From contig CAYMLQ010000009.1 of NCBI GenBank assembly GCA_964390795.1, forward strand, positions 1 to 45,462: a stretch of DNA of 45,462 bases, read 5' to 3'. The stretch comes from CAYMLQ01 sp964390795. GTDB taxonomy: Bacteria; Verrucomicrobiota; Kiritimatiellia; RFP12; UBA1067. Each line of letters opens with the position of its first letter. The stretch's first letter is position 1. Made by a program: the position numbers and the translations under genes. Below are positions 15,389 through 23,006 of the stretch, piece after piece. The notes under the pieces are model-generated. The model was not told where the DNA came from. It searched no databases and worked only from the letters and a program-made list of their open reading frames with translations.

Positions 15389-18300
15389 AGCGGCGCTTCA
15401 CCGCCGCCTGAGTCTCACGCTCCGACTGCTGTTGCTGGCAGGCGCGGCTGTTCCGTTGTCGCTGGGCGTCGTTTTCGCCGCCGACAACCTGTTCAACCTC
15501 TCTGCCTCGGTGCGCGCGGTCATCTCGCTCGCCTTCCTCGCTGGCATCGTCGGCGGTCTGATCCGGCTGTATTTCCTCTACTGGCACCGGCCGATCGATG
15601 CCGCCAAGATGGCCGTCTATCTGGAGCAGCGCTACGGCATCGCAGACAACAGCCTGATCAACGCCGTCCACTTCGACCGCGACCCCGCGATTCCCGGCTT
15701 CATCAAAGAGATCTTCAGCCACGCGGCCGCATCGACCTGCACCGGCCTGTCGTTCCGCGCCGTGTGGCAGCACGCCCACCTCAAACCCGCCCTCAAGCTG
15801 TGCGCCGCCGGCGTCCTGCTTTTCCTGGCCTACCTCATCCCGTTCGGATTGCACGCGAAGAACGCCTTCCTGCGCTACCTCAATCCCGCCACGTCCGTAA
15901 CGCCGCTGAACTTTACGCAGTTCTCCGTCTCTCCTGGCCATGCGGAGGTCATCGAGGGCTCCGCCTGCCTGATCCGCGCCACAGCCGCCAAATTCAACCG
16001 GCCGGTCGGCGGACTCGACATCCTCGTCAAAGAGGGCGCCACACCGCTGCTCTACCCCATGCGCTCGGAAGCCGACGGCTTCGTCTTTGAAATGAGCGAC
16101 CTGTCGCACGAGACGCGTTACGCCGTCAAGAACGGCAATGACATCAGCCGCTGGTACACCGTCGCCGTGATCCGCCGCCCCCGCCTGGAGCATCTGACCG
16201 TCACCGTCACCCCGCCCGCCTACACGGGCGGAAAGCCCTGGCAGGTCAGCCCGCAGCGGCGCGAAGCGGAAATTCTCAAGGGGTCGCAGATTCAGGTGTC
16301 GACCTCACCGTCACGCAGCCAGCAGATCCGCTTCATCCGCGACGGTAAAGAGACCGCGACCGGTAGGGACGCCTCCCCGCAGGCGTCCGCAACGCTGGCG
16401 TTCGACCTGCTCGCGTCCACCGCCGTTTCGGTGGACGTCAAAGACGCCAGGGGGCTGATGCACACCGGCGTTTGGCAGTGCCGTTTCAAAATGACCCCCG
16501 ACAAGATTCCCGAAGTCCGGTTCCTGAACCGCGAGCTGAACGTGGAGGTCGGCGCGGGCCAAACCCTTCCGCTGAAGATCGAAGAGAGCGACGATTTCGG
16601 CATCACCGTGCTGGAGCTTTACACGACGCTGAACCAAGAGGAGAAACTCCTCAAGCGCATCTCCTACCGCGAGATCAAACAGGACCGGAACGAGGCCAGC
16701 GCGCTGACGGTCTCCGAGGATCTCTTTGCCCGAAACGCCAGCTACAAGGTCTGGGCCCGAGTCTATGACAACCACGAGCCTCCGCAGTCAGGCATGGTTC
16801 TCACGCCCCTGACCCTTCACGTCGTCGACCTCGCCAAAGCCATGACCGCTGGCGACAAGGACGACCCCTATATCCGCCTGTTCACGGTTCTCACCGAGGC
16901 GCTCGAGCAAGAAAAGGAGCTGCGCGACTGGGTGTCCGTCCGAGTCGAGATGGACCGCAAGGAGCGGATCAGCCATGTCGTACACAAACGCCAGCAGACC
17001 GTCCACGAGCGGATCGTCACCGGCTCCACGCTCGCCGCCGACCTGCTCCTCAAGAAGAAGATCAAGAAAGGGCTGTCCGACAGCATCAGCCAACTGAAGA
17101 CCGACCAGTCCGAGCCGCTCATCCGCAGGCTTCCGGTCATCGCCCAACTGGATGACGAGCGCCGCAGGGCCGAACTCAACGATATCGTCCTGAAGCAGAC
17201 CTCAATCGTCGCGGCGCTGCAAAGGATTCTCGGCATCATTAGCCAAGACAAGTCGTTGGACGACCTCCGCAAGGATCAGTTGGCCGAGGAGCAACAGGAT
17301 CAGAAGCTGTTCGACAAGCTCCAGAAATTGAAAGATGACCTCGCCACATTCAAAGACGAGCAGCGTAAGATTTTGGAAGACACCGAGGCCATCGACAAAA
17401 AAGATCCAGAGGACTGGACAGAGGCCGAAGAGAAACTGCTGGGCGACCTGGCCGCCAAAGAGCAGAACTACGCCAAGTTTTTCCAGGCCGCGTTCAACGA
17501 CCTTTCCAAAGTCGAGAACCAAGACTTCTCCAACTCCACCATGGCCGACGAACTGGTGGAGATGATCGAAGAGTTGCAGAAGGCGGGCGCCGCGCTCGAA
17601 AAGAAGCACATCGAGATCGCCACGGTCAACGAGGAGCTGCTGGGCGAGCAGGCGGAGAGCATCGAAACCAATCTGGAGCGCTGGCTCGCGGACGCCAAAG
17701 ACAACATCAAATGGAACGGCGAGGAGGGCGGCGTCAATCCGGATGTGCCGCTGCAGGATCTGCCCACCGAGCTGACCGACATTATCGGCGAACTGATCGA
17801 CGACGTGAAGGACATGGAGGACGTCGAGGACTCCTCCAACTCGTCCCTGAGTTCGATGGACAAAGGCATCGGCTGGGGTTCCGGCGACGGCAACATGGAC
17901 GACATGTCCGCCAAAGGCATCACCGGCAACTCCATGCCCAACAACAACGAAGTCGGCGGGCGCTCAGGCGAGGGCCGCTCGGGAAAATCCACGGGGCAGT
18001 TCGTCGAGCAGGAGGCCACGGGCAAGGGCGGGCGCGACACGCCGACCCGCCTCGTGCAGTCGCCGTTCGAAAAAGGCACGGTCAAGGACAGCTCCAAAGA
18101 CCCGCAGGGCGGCGCGACCGGCGGCGGCAAGCAGTCCGGCCTCGGCGGCGACGGCTTGCGCGGCATCACGCCCAGCCGGAAGCCCGACGTCGAGCAGCGT
18201 CTGCCGGGCAAGCAGGCGGAACTCAAGCAGAAGGCCGAAGCGCTGATGCGCGAGCTGAACGTTCGCAACCTCCCCACCGGCGACCTAGAAGAGGCGGTCA

Positions 18301-18560
18301 ACAAGATGGAGCTGATCCAGAAGTACCGCTCGACCGGCCAGGGGCTGCAGGTAAAACAGGTCGCCAGCGAGTTGGTCTCATCGCTCACGGACGCCCGGAC
18401 CGCGATGAAAGCTGGCGCCTCAGGCGGCGCGGAGAAGAGCGGCGTCAAAGCCCAGCGGATCTCCACCATCCTCCACCCGAATAACGAGTCCACACCCGAC
18501 GGCTACGAGGCCAGCGTCGACGCCTATTTCCGCGCCCTTGCGGAACCCGAGGGCGAGTGA
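15354..18560 (+). CDS. Large DUF4175-like membrane and coiled-coil protein
   Basis: A 1068-residue protein from ATG 15354. Three hydrophobic segments (about residues 17-38, 47-68 and 140-162) anchor it. A periplasmic beta-rich region follows (about 175-490, with PPAYTGGKPW typical of DUF4175), then long charged helices and coiled coils (about 520-840) and a Gly/Ser/Lys-rich C-terminus. DUF4175-type proteins usually accompany MoxR/Bat-type genes; none is seen here. At residues about 338-346 a hairpin repeat is read in frame as GRDASPQAS. The function is unknown; a role in envelope structure is only inference. Confidence 0.65.
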   Translation: MKSGPLYATLTKAALHRRLSLTLRLLLLAGAAVPLSLGVVFAADNLFNLSASVRAVISLAFLAGIVGGLIRLYFLYWHRPIDAAKMAVYLEQRYGIADNSLINAVHFDRDPAIPGFIKEIFSHAAASTCTGLSFRAVWQHAHLKPALKLCAAGVLLFLAYLIPFGLHAKNAFLRYLNPATSVTPLNFTQFSVSPGHAEVIEGSACLIRATAAKFNRPVGGLDILVKEGATPLLYPMRSEADGFVFEMSDLSHETRYAVKNGNDISRWYTVAVIRRPRLEHLTVTVTPPAYTGGKPWQVSPQRREAEILKGSQIQVSTSPSRSQQIRFIRDGKETATGRDASPQASATLAFDLLASTAVSVDVKDARGLMHTGVWQCRFKMTPDKIPEVRFLNRELNVEVGAGQTLPLKIEESDDFGITVLELYTTLNQEEKLLKRISYREIKQDRNEASALTVSEDLFARNASYKVWARVYDNHEPPQSGMVLTPLTLHVVDLAKAMTAGDKDDPYIRLFTVLTEALEQEKELRDWVSVRVEMDRKERISHVVHKRQQTVHERIVTGSTLAADLLLKKKIKKGLSDSISQLKTDQSEPLIRRLPVIAQLDDERRRAELNDIVLKQTSIVAALQRILGIISQDKSLDDLRKDQLAEEQQDQKLFDKLQKLKDDLATFKDEQRKILEDTEAIDKKDPEDWTEAEEKLLGDLAAKEQNYAKFFQAAFNDLSKVENQDFSNSTMADELVEMIEELQKAGAALEKKHIEIATVNEELLGEQAESIETNLERWLADAKDNIKWNGEEGGVNPDVPLQDLPTELTDIIGELIDDVKDMEDVEDSSNSSLSSMDKGIGWGSGDGNMDDMSAKGITGNSMPNNNEVGGRSGEGRSGKSTGQFVEQEATGKGGRDTPTRLVQSPFEKGTVKDSSKDPQGGATGGGKQSGLGGDGLRGITPSRKPDVEQRLPGKQAELKQKAEALMRELNVRNLPTGDLEEAVNKMELIQKYRSTGQGLQVKQVASELVSSLTDARTAMKAGASGGAEKSGVKAQRISTILHPNNESTPDGYEASVDAYFRALAEPEGE
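16367..16388. repeat. Palindromic repeat embedded in coding sequence
   Basis: GGACGCCT and AGGCGTCC pair around the loop CCCCGC. A 23-base identical stretch recurs at 43475-43497 in non-coding DNA, so this is a dispersed hairpin that landed in frame in the DUF4175-like gene. Confidence 0.7.
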
Positions 18561-18591
18561 TGCGCGGGTGAAAGTGTTTGCTTCATAACCG

Positions 18592-18621
18592 TTGAAATGC
18601 CTATCCATTCTCCCTTATACT
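18592..18621 (+). promoter_or_regulatory. Promoter of the ATPase-nuclease pair
   Basis: TTGAAA (18592-18597) and TATACT (18616-18621) are 18 bases apart, and ATG 18629 follows 7 bases after the -10. The mRNA would be leaderless or have a leader of one or two bases. The pair therefore has its own promoter, separate from the DUF4175-like gene. Confidence 0.6.
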
Positions 18622-18628
18622 AGGTGCC

Positions 18629-19741
18629 ATGAACTCACAGACCACAGCCGAACCGGATGGTACAGCCATTTTGAAAGCCGCCTCCATCAAGAGGTTTGGC
18701 CTCTTTTCGGATGAGAACTTGGAGTTCTCACCGGGGATTAACGTCTTCATCGGCAGAAACGGTTGCGGAAAGTCGCACCTGCTCAAACTGCTCTACACGC
18801 TAGTGAAAGAGTTTGGGAAGGTGCCCGGAAACGGCAGTGCGCTTGAGGCCGAGAAACTTGAGAACCGCCTCGCGAGCAAGTTGGCAGGTGTTTTTCGCCC
18901 CGAGGGCGACCATATCGGTCGGCTTGTGCAACGGAAAACGGGACGCGGGTCCGCTGAGGTCAGTGCCACATTCAGCAATGAAAAGAAGTGCAGCTTTGCC
19001 CTCAGCACATTGGACAAAATCAGCGGAGCCAAAGGTAATGTGGGGCCATTGAACGAGGCCGCGTTCTTACCTTCGCGTGAAGTGCTCGCGCTCTTCGAGG
19101 GTTTTATTGCCGCTTACAAAAAGCGGGAACTGTCGTTCGATGAGACTTTTTACGATCTGTGTGTGGCTCTCAGTGCAAACCAACTTCGGGGCAGGCGTGA
19201 AGGAATGTTAGACGCGCTAGTGAAGCCTCTCGAAGAAGAGATTCGAGGGAAAGTTAGCCTCGCAGGTGGTCGGTTTTACGTGACTGGCAGAGACGGAAGT
19301 ATCGAAGCCCATCTGCTTTCGGAAGGCTGGCGTAAACTGGCTTCCTTGGCGCAACTCATCATCAATGGGACGCTTACCAAGAACGGATTCCTGTTCTGGG
19401 ATGAGCCGGAAGCCAACCTCAATCCCAAGATGGTTGTCCAGCTTTCGGAGACACTACTGAGGCTCGCCAATCAGGGCATTCAGGTCTTTGTCGTCAGTCA
19501 TGACTACCTGCTCACCACGCGACTGTCTCTGGCTTCCGAGTATCCGCATGCCATCCCCAAAGATCAGCGCTGTCCTGTAAAATTCTTCGGTCTCGTGCGG
19601 CGGGGTTCCGATGAGAAAGGGGTGTCCGTGAGCAGCGGTACTAAGCTTGCCGACCTTCAGGATAATCCCATCCTCGCGGAATATGCAGCGCTCTACGATT
19701 ACGAGGGCGGATTGTTCGAAAATACTCAGAGCCAGAAGTGA
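18629..19741 (+). CDS. AAA/ABC-type ATPase (SMC/OLD-like), putative defence partner
   Basis: This 370-residue soluble ATPase has Walker A GRNGCGKS at residues 42-49, a Q-loop region, the segment LLSEGWRKLASLAQ resembling an ABC signature, Walker B LFWDEPEAN (D258, E259) and an H-switch VVSHD (H291). This is the AAA_15/AAA_21-type architecture found in OLD-like and other anti-phage ATPases. The insertion between the Walker motifs is too short for an SMC coiled-coil arm. The next gene begins 4 bases after its stop and has nuclease-like residues, so they form a two-gene unit. Defence is inferred from the pairing, not demonstrated. Confidence 0.8.
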   Translation: MNSQTTAEPDGTAILKAASIKRFGLFSDENLEFSPGINVFIGRNGCGKSHLLKLLYTLVKEFGKVPGNGSALEAEKLENRLASKLAGVFRPEGDHIGRLVQRKTGRGSAEVSATFSNEKKCSFALSTLDKISGAKGNVGPLNEAAFLPSREVLALFEGFIAAYKKRELSFDETFYDLCVALSANQLRGRREGMLDALVKPLEEEIRGKVSLAGGRFYVTGRDGSIEAHLLSEGWRKLASLAQLIINGTLTKNGFLFWDEPEANLNPKMVVQLSETLLRLANQGIQVFVVSHDYLLTTRLSLASEYPHAIPKDQRCPVKFFGLVRRGSDEKGVSVSSGTKLADLQDNPILAEYAALYDYEGGLFENTQSQK

Positions 19742-19745
19742 CGCC

Positions 19746-20324
19746 ATGCCAACACCCCTTGATGTGGAGAACCAGCACTTTGAATTTGGTGATCGCTGGA
19801 CCACGGCCTTCAAATATGATGACACCCATTTTCACCAAAAAGAAGCCACCAAGCTTCAAGGTGAGATAGATGGCGTTCCCCACTCGACCAAAGCGGTCGA
19901 TGTGATCGGATTGCACGAAGTGTCAGGTTTGCTGCTCTTGGAGGTAAAGGACTTTCGTGGTCATCGCATAGCGAACAAGCCTCGCGTTGAGGGCGAGGTG
20001 TCTATTGAAGTGGCAGTCAAAGTCCGAGACACCGTAGCCGCTCTTGCCGGTGCCGCTCGAAAGCCTGTAACGGAGTTCCCTTCCGTGGAACTGGCGGCTG
20101 CGCTTGAACAGGGAAAGGATGTCGCGGTGGTTCTCTGGCTTGAGGACGACACCTTCCGTTATGTCGACCGGTCAAAACAGAAGCTGAGTGCTCTCAACGG
20201 AGTGCTGAAATCCAAGCTCTCATGGCTGAATGTCAGGACGTTCGTTTTGTCGTCTGCCGTCCCAAATCGACTCAACAACCTGACCGTTACCAACCTCCCA
20301 GGCGCCGGGCAGCCCAATTCGTAA
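19746..20324 (+). CDS. Putative PD-(D/E)XK-like nuclease partner of the ATPase
   Basis: A 192-residue protein from ATG 19746, translationally coupled to the ATPase. The core shows VDVIGL (D52), then a strand GLLLLEVKDF with E66-V67-K68, and an upstream E33: the spacing of a PD-(D/E)XK active site (E, D, ExK). No membrane segment or signal peptide is seen. I do not recognise a named family. By analogy with other ATPase-nuclease defence pairs it may cut nucleic acid when the ATPase is triggered. The alternative is a structural partner whose ExK is coincidental. Confidence 0.55.
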   Translation: MPTPLDVENQHFEFGDRWTTAFKYDDTHFHQKEATKLQGEIDGVPHSTKAVDVIGLHEVSGLLLLEVKDFRGHRIANKPRVEGEVSIEVAVKVRDTVAALAGAARKPVTEFPSVELAAALEQGKDVAVVLWLEDDTFRYVDRSKQKLSALNGVLKSKLSWLNVRTFVLSSAVPNRLNNLTVTNLPGAGQPNS

Positions 20325-20575
20325 AAAGTCGATGGCTCCGCACCGTCACCGAGACCGCCCGCCGCGCCGCGGCACTGCGCTGCTCGTAATGCAATGGTGA
20401 TCCTTCATCATTGAAAATAGCTCAAATGGTCTCTTGCGGGCGGGCGGACCGTTCTGTTACATTGTGATTGTTCGGTAACGCAAGGTTGCCGTTCTGGGTG
20501 CTGGCGTATCGCTCGCCGGCAGGTAACGAGATGGTCGGGCCGCCATCCATCAATCCGCGCAATCGCGCATAGGAG

Positions 20576-20935
20576 ATGGGATGGTGTGTCATGCAAGATC
20601 AGGACCAAGACAAAGCAGCGCCCGAATATAGCAGTGGGGCCGGTTGCCTTTTGCGCACGTATTGGCTTCTTGCCGGGCCGACGATACTCGTCTTCCTGCT
20701 GGCCGATATCCTTCAGAAGTCGCCTGAGATCCCGTCGCTCCAAGACCTCGGTTTAATTGTGGCGGCAGCGTCCTTGATAGCGGCGCGGTATGTCGACGTG
20801 CGCCATTACAAGGGCCAGACCGGGTATGGCGAGCCCGCAACGCTCGGCCATTGGCGGTCGTACGCGCTCAAGATTGGGGTCGGAAGCGCCGGGGTTTGGC
20901 TGGCTGTCCGCATTCTCGCGCACTATTGGCGTTAA
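20576..20935 (+). CDS. Small two-helix membrane protein, unknown
   Basis: About 114-119 residues with two hydrophobic segments (LLRTYWLLAGPTILVFLLADIL and ALKIGVGSAGVWLAVRIL). AGGAG directly precedes ATG 20576, which is too close for efficient initiation; ATG 20591 in the same frame is the alternative. It lies 42 bases upstream of the OadG-like gene on the same strand and may be co-transcribed. The stretch 20325-20575 before it holds no gene that I can see. No known family. Confidence 0.5.
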   Translation: MGWCVMQDQDQDKAAPEYSSGAGCLLRTYWLLAGPTILVFLLADILQKSPEIPSLQDLGLIVAAASLIAARYVDVRHYKGQTGYGEPATLGHWRSYALKIGVGSAGVWLAVRILAHYWR

Positions 20936-20977
20936 ACGCATAAGATGAAGTCGGCAGCACCGGCAGAGGAGATTATC

Positions 20978-21232
20978 ATGTTTATTCAAGGTTTGGTTCT
21001 GATGGTTGCGGGTGTGAGCATCGTTTTTCTTTTTCTCGGCCTATTGATTGGCGTGATGACAGTAAGTTCGAAAATCATACCCCGCTTCAACCACATCCTG
21101 CCCGATGAGGAGCCGAAGGTAAAGGCGAAGAAGGCCCGTAGGGAACACGCGCCCAAACAGGACGCGTCGAACGACGATGAGATCGTGATCGCGATTGCAG
21201 CCGCGGTCGCGCACCAGCGCAACCTTTCGTGA
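20978..21232 (+). CDS. oadG: OadG-like gamma subunit of a sodium-pump decarboxylase
   Basis: An 84-residue protein from ATG 20978, preceded by GAGGAG. One membrane helix (LVLMVAGVSIVFLFLGLLIGVM) is followed by a charged linker and the segment EIVIAIAAAVAHQRN, the C-terminal pattern of OadG proteins, which stabilise the alpha and beta subunits of Na+-pumping oxaloacetate or methylmalonyl-CoA decarboxylase. No OadA or OadB gene is adjacent, so it is either an orphan or assembles with subunits encoded elsewhere. Confidence 0.7.
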   Translation: MFIQGLVLMVAGVSIVFLFLGLLIGVMTVSSKIIPRFNHILPDEEPKVKAKKARREHAPKQDASNDDEIVIAIAAAVAHQRNLS

Positions 21233-21301
21233 CGGTTCAAGCCCCGTCGGCAGGTTTCTTTGCGCAGCGCGGCTGTTAGAGTGAATCGGCAGGAGGTGTT
21301 T

Positions 21302-21709
21302 ATGGCGACAGACAGAGGAAAAATCAGGATCGGGCTCTTCGGTTTCGGGCGCACAGGCGCGACCGTCGCACGCGAGATGATCGACGCTCCGGACTCGGAG
21401 CTTGTCTGGGTGGTGCGCAAGAGCGACTCCCATGCCGGAGAGTATGCGAGCCGCCTCAACGACTTTGATCATGACGAGGGGCTCATCCACTGCTTGGGTG
21501 ATGTCGACAACGCGTTCTTCGAACGGTATCCGGTCGACGTGATAGTCGATTTCTCAGTCTCGGAGACGGTCAACCTCTACAAGCCGGCCGCCAACCAAGG
21601 CACGCGGATACTCTCCGCGATTTCGAACTACCAGCGTGACGACCTGGCCGAACTGAAGAAGCTGGCGCGCAAGACCTCCGTGCTCTATACGACGCATCCG
21701 CTACACTGA
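21302..21709 (+). pseudogene. DapB-like NAD(P)-binding domain, C-terminally truncated
   Basis: The start ATG 21302 follows AGGAGGTG. The 135 residues form a Rossmann domain beginning IRIGLFGFGRTGATVAREM and continuing to ISNYQRDDLAELKKLARKTSVLY, like the N-terminal half of a dihydrodipicolinate reductase-like protein (usual length about 250-280). After VLY, where the family continues with the catalytic and C-terminal domain, the frame reads TTHPLH and stops. A terminal-inverted-repeat element starts 26 bases downstream. The gene is therefore probably a remnant, although a free-standing dehydrogenase-like domain cannot be excluded. Confidence 0.6.
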
Positions 21710-21735
21710 GACTGCACGATGAGATTGAACAACTT

Positions 21736-21883
21736 ATACCACTGCCGAAAAGTCTTTAGACTCTATGAAGGGCACCAGACACACGGGAGGGGCACGCGTC
21801 TGCGTGCCTAGGACGAGCAGACGCTCGTCCCTCCCTGTGTGTGGAACAGCCCTTTTAGAATAAATACTTTTCGGCAGTGGTAT
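21736..21883. mobile_element. MITE-like element with perfect 18-bp terminal inverted repeats
   Basis: ATACCACTGCCGAAAAGT (21736-21753) is exactly inverted at 21866-21883. The interior contains two nested hairpins (GCACGC/GCGTGC and GACGAGC/GCTCGTC) and a longer imperfect pairing, so the whole 148 bp can fold on itself. It has no coding capacity. No matching direct repeats flank it. Its right end lies 24 bases upstream of the DUF6807 gene start and may influence its expression. Confidence 0.7.
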
Positions 21884-21906
21884 GACAAAGCGTTGGAGGT
21901 GGGACA

Positions 21907-22833
21907 ATGAAACTGCTCGTTATGCTCCTTATCGGCTCTGCGATTGCGGCGGTTGCTGGCGAGGGCGTTTCGGTCAAAGAGACGGACGGGAGGGTGCGCG
22001 TCGAAATCGACGGTGCCCTGTTCACCGAGTACCACTATCAGAATGTGGCCCGCCCCTACCTCTATCCGATCATCGGATCGGCGGGAACCCCGATGACACG
22101 CGATTGGCCGATGGTCAAGACGGCCGGCGACCCGACCGACCACGTGCATCACAAAGGTCTCTGGTTCGCGCACGGAAGCATGAACGGTATCGACTTCTGG
22201 TCGGAACAGAAAGCGTACGGCAAAACAGTCCATCAGAAGTTTCTCGAACTGAAGTCAGGCAAAGACGAGGGCGTCATCCGCGCGCTCAACGAATGGGTCG
22301 CGCCCAGCGGCACCGTCGTCTGCACCGACGAGCGCCTCCTTCGTTTCCGCACCGGCAAAGCGGTTCGCGAAATCGACTATGAGATCACCCTGATCGCCTC
22401 GCACGGCCCGCTCACCATCGGCGACACGAAGGAGGGGTCGATGGCGATCCGCCTGCCCGCGGCCCTGAGCGCCGGAGGCACGAACAGCCTTGGCCACATC
22501 CTCACGAGCGAAGGCCTGCGCGACGGCGCCGCCTGGGGCAAGCCCGCGAAATGGGTCGATTACTGGGGGCCCGTCAACGGCAAGACGGTCGGCGTCGCGA
22601 TCTTCGACAACCCGGCCAATCCGCGCTATCCGACACGCTGGCATGTGCGAACCTACGGGCTTTTCGCGGCCAATCCGTTCGGCCTGCGCCATTTCGACAA
22701 GAAGGCCGCCGGCTCCGGCGACCTCAAACTCGCGCCCGGCGAGCGCGTCACCTTCCGCTACCGCTTTGTGTTCCACACGGGCGACGAGGCCGCCGCGCGG
22801 ATCAGCGACCTGTACCGGACGTATGCCCAGTAG
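21907..22833 (+). CDS. Secreted DUF6807 (PmoA-like Pfam) family protein
   Basis: A 308-residue protein with signal peptide MKLLVMLLIGSAIAAVAG and a GGAGG ribosome site. The pattern RPYLYPIIGSAGTPMTRDWPM, then DHVHHKGLWFAHG and later WVDYWGPVNGKTVGVAIFD is characteristic of the family called DUF6807 or 'methane oxygenase PmoA' in Pfam, which in PVC bacteria and Bacteroidetes is a secreted protein of glycan-degrading neighbourhoods rather than a methane enzyme. It is full length. It converges on the sulfatase gene; a MITE-like element lies between them. Confidence 0.8.
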   Translation: MKLLVMLLIGSAIAAVAGEGVSVKETDGRVRVEIDGALFTEYHYQNVARPYLYPIIGSAGTPMTRDWPMVKTAGDPTDHVHHKGLWFAHGSMNGIDFWSEQKAYGKTVHQKFLELKSGKDEGVIRALNEWVAPSGTVVCTDERLLRFRTGKAVREIDYEITLIASHGPLTIGDTKEGSMAIRLPAALSAGGTNSLGHILTSEGLRDGAAWGKPAKWVDYWGPVNGKTVGVAIFDNPANPRYPTRWHVRTYGLFAANPFGLRHFDKKAAGSGDLKLAPGERVTFRYRFVFHTGDEAAARISDLYRTYAQ

Positions 22834-22848
22834 CGCGCGCATCAGCGC

Positions 22849-23004
22849 CAGCAATTCTAATTTTGGCATCTCCGTTCACTCGCATCCGCGCCCGGAGCGG
22901 GCTACCTTGCGCGGCGCATCTTTCAGGGGTGGCGCGCTCCGGGCGCGCCATGCGCATGATTTCGCGCCTGTTTGCGAACGGAATAGTCAAAATTTGAATT
23001 GCTG
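22849..23004. mobile_element. MITE-like element, GC-rich family, copy 2, with 9-bp target duplication
   Basis: The ends CAGCAATTCTAATTTTGGC and, inverted, CAGCAATTCAAATTTTGAC bound a 156-bp non-coding element flanked on both sides by CATCAGCGC (22840-22848 and 23005-23013). The right duplicate includes the last codons and stop of the sulfatase. The core resembles the copy at 14003-14166. Confidence 0.85.
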
Positions 23005-23006
23005 CA

